From Eubacteriales bacterium (GTDB taxonomy: Bacteria; Bacillota_A; Clostridia; Christensenellales; Aristaeellaceae): a stretch of 6,117 nt of DNA. Below are positions 5,449-6,117 of the stretch, piece by piece. The position numbers and the translations under genes are program-made. Location: NCBI GenBank assembly GCA_029974855.1, contig JARKQO010000386.1, positions 1-6,117 of the forward strand, read 5' to 3'. The first letter of the stretch is position 1. The number at the start of each line of letters is the position of its first letter. The notes beneath the pieces are model-generated. The model was not told the DNA's origin. It saw only the letters and a list, made by a program, of their open reading frames with translations, and did not search any database.

Positions 5449-6117
5449 TTAGGCCCCCAGCATGGCCTTCAGATCATCCGCGGGGTTGGTGATGGGCTTC
5501 AGGCCAAACATGTCCACCAGAACCGCCAGCACCGTGGCAGAGAAGAAAAGGGGAAGGGTGGGCCCGATGTAGATGTTCTTCACGCCCAGGGCCAGAAGGG
5601 TCAGCAGGACGCAGACGGCCTTTTGCTCATACCAGCTCAGCACCAAGGTCAAAGGCAGGTCGTTGACGCCGCAGCCAAAGGCGCCCGCCAGGGCCAAGGC
5701 CACCTGGATGGCCCCATAGGAGTCGTTGCACTGGCCCATGTCCAAAATCCGGGGGAAGGGCCCGATGGAGCCCATGTCCAGGTCGTTGAAGCGGAACTTG
5801 CCGCAGGCCAAGGTGAGAATCACGGAATCGGCGGGGGTCTGCTTTACAAAATCAGTGTAGTAGTTGCGCCCGGGCTTGGCCCCGTCGCATCCGCCCACCA
5901 AAAAGAAACGGCTGATCTGCCCGGCCTTTACCGCGTCAATGATAGCCGGGGCGTTGTCCAGCACGGTCTGGCGGCCAAAGCCCGTGGTGAGGGTCTCTCC
6001 GCCGTTGATGCCGGCGAACTGCCGGTCCTGGGGGTATCCGCCCAGGCGGAGGGCATGGTCGATGATCTGGCTGAAATCCTTATGACCCTTCTCATCCGCC
6101 GGAATGTGGACAAGGCC
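5449..6117 (-). CDS. hcp: Hybrid-cluster protein (hydroxylamine reductase), C-terminal part
   Basis: The frame is open from the right edge to TAA at 5451-5449, giving the last 222 residues of a protein normally about 540-550 long; the N-terminus with its first iron-sulfur cluster lies outside. Hcp binds a mixed iron-sulfur-oxygen cluster. It was first described as a hydroxylamine reductase and is now seen mainly as a nitric oxide reductase acting in nitrosative stress in the cytosol of anaerobes. The hybrid-cluster ligands of the C-terminal half are all visible. Cys77 of the fragment ([14 protein letters not shown]) matches the persulfide cysteine. Cys105 (LACGKFRFN), Cys130 ([10 protein letters not shown]), and Glu164 with Lys166 (WYEQKA) follow. 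The motif order and spacing fit an intact enzyme. No frameshift is seen. It reads in the same direction as the secretion genes, but about 800 bases and two promoters separate them, so co-regulation is unlikely. Confidence 0.97.
   Translation of the reverse strand, partial: GLVHIPADEKGHKDFSQIIDHALRLGGYPQDRQFAGINGGETLTTGFGRQTVLDNAPAIIDAVKAGQISRFFLVGGCDGAKPGRNYYTDFVKQTPADSVILTLACGKFRFNDLDMGSIGPFPRILDMGQCNDSYGAIQVALALAGAFGCGVNDLPLTLVLSWYEQKAVCVLLTLLALGVKNIYIGPTLPLFFSATVLAVLVDMFGLKPITNPADDLKAMLGA

Overview
The window looks like a chromosomal segment from a GC-rich, anaerobic Gram-positive bacterium. A gut-type Clostridia member (Oscillospiraceae/Ruminococcaceae-like) is the best guess. This rests on the strict-anaerobe style hybrid-cluster protein, the Gram-positive type I signal peptidase, and the secreted CHAP protein carrying C-x4-H-x-H-x3-C repeats of a kind I associate with Firmicutes surface proteins. 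The genus cannot be fixed from the sequence alone.

All four genes I accept read on the minus strand, so the biological order runs right to left. (1) 6117-5449: C-terminal part of a hybrid-cluster protein (Hcp), its start lying outside the window. (2) 5448-4644: a gene-free stretch of about 800 bases with two good sigma-A-type promoters on the minus strand, at 5184-5212 and 4844-4872. It also holds two blocks with strong RNA-folding potential and an intrinsic-terminator-like hairpin that points the other way. (3) 4643-3303: a cytosolic, low-complexity Pro/Ala/Gln/Met-rich protein with 12-residue repeats. (4) 3306-2728: a type I signal peptidase whose ATG overlaps the previous stop codon (ATGA). 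(5) 2628-1: a large secreted CHAP-domain protein, still open at the left edge, with 13 copies of a C-x4-H-x-H-x3-C motif.

Genes 3 to 5 probably form one operon driven from the promoter at 4844-4872. A structured 5' leader starts almost exactly at the predicted transcription start, and a stronger promoter lies further upstream. An attractive but unproven reading is a small export module: a disordered cytosolic partner, a co-translated signal peptidase, and a secreted cell-wall hydrolase or surface protein as the cargo. Hcp, which detoxifies nitric oxide or hydroxylamine, seems to be an unrelated neighbour.

The long plus-strand reading frames opposite genes 3 and 5 are shadows of repeat-rich coding sequence. 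No CRISPR array, insertion sequence, tRNA or rRNA was seen.
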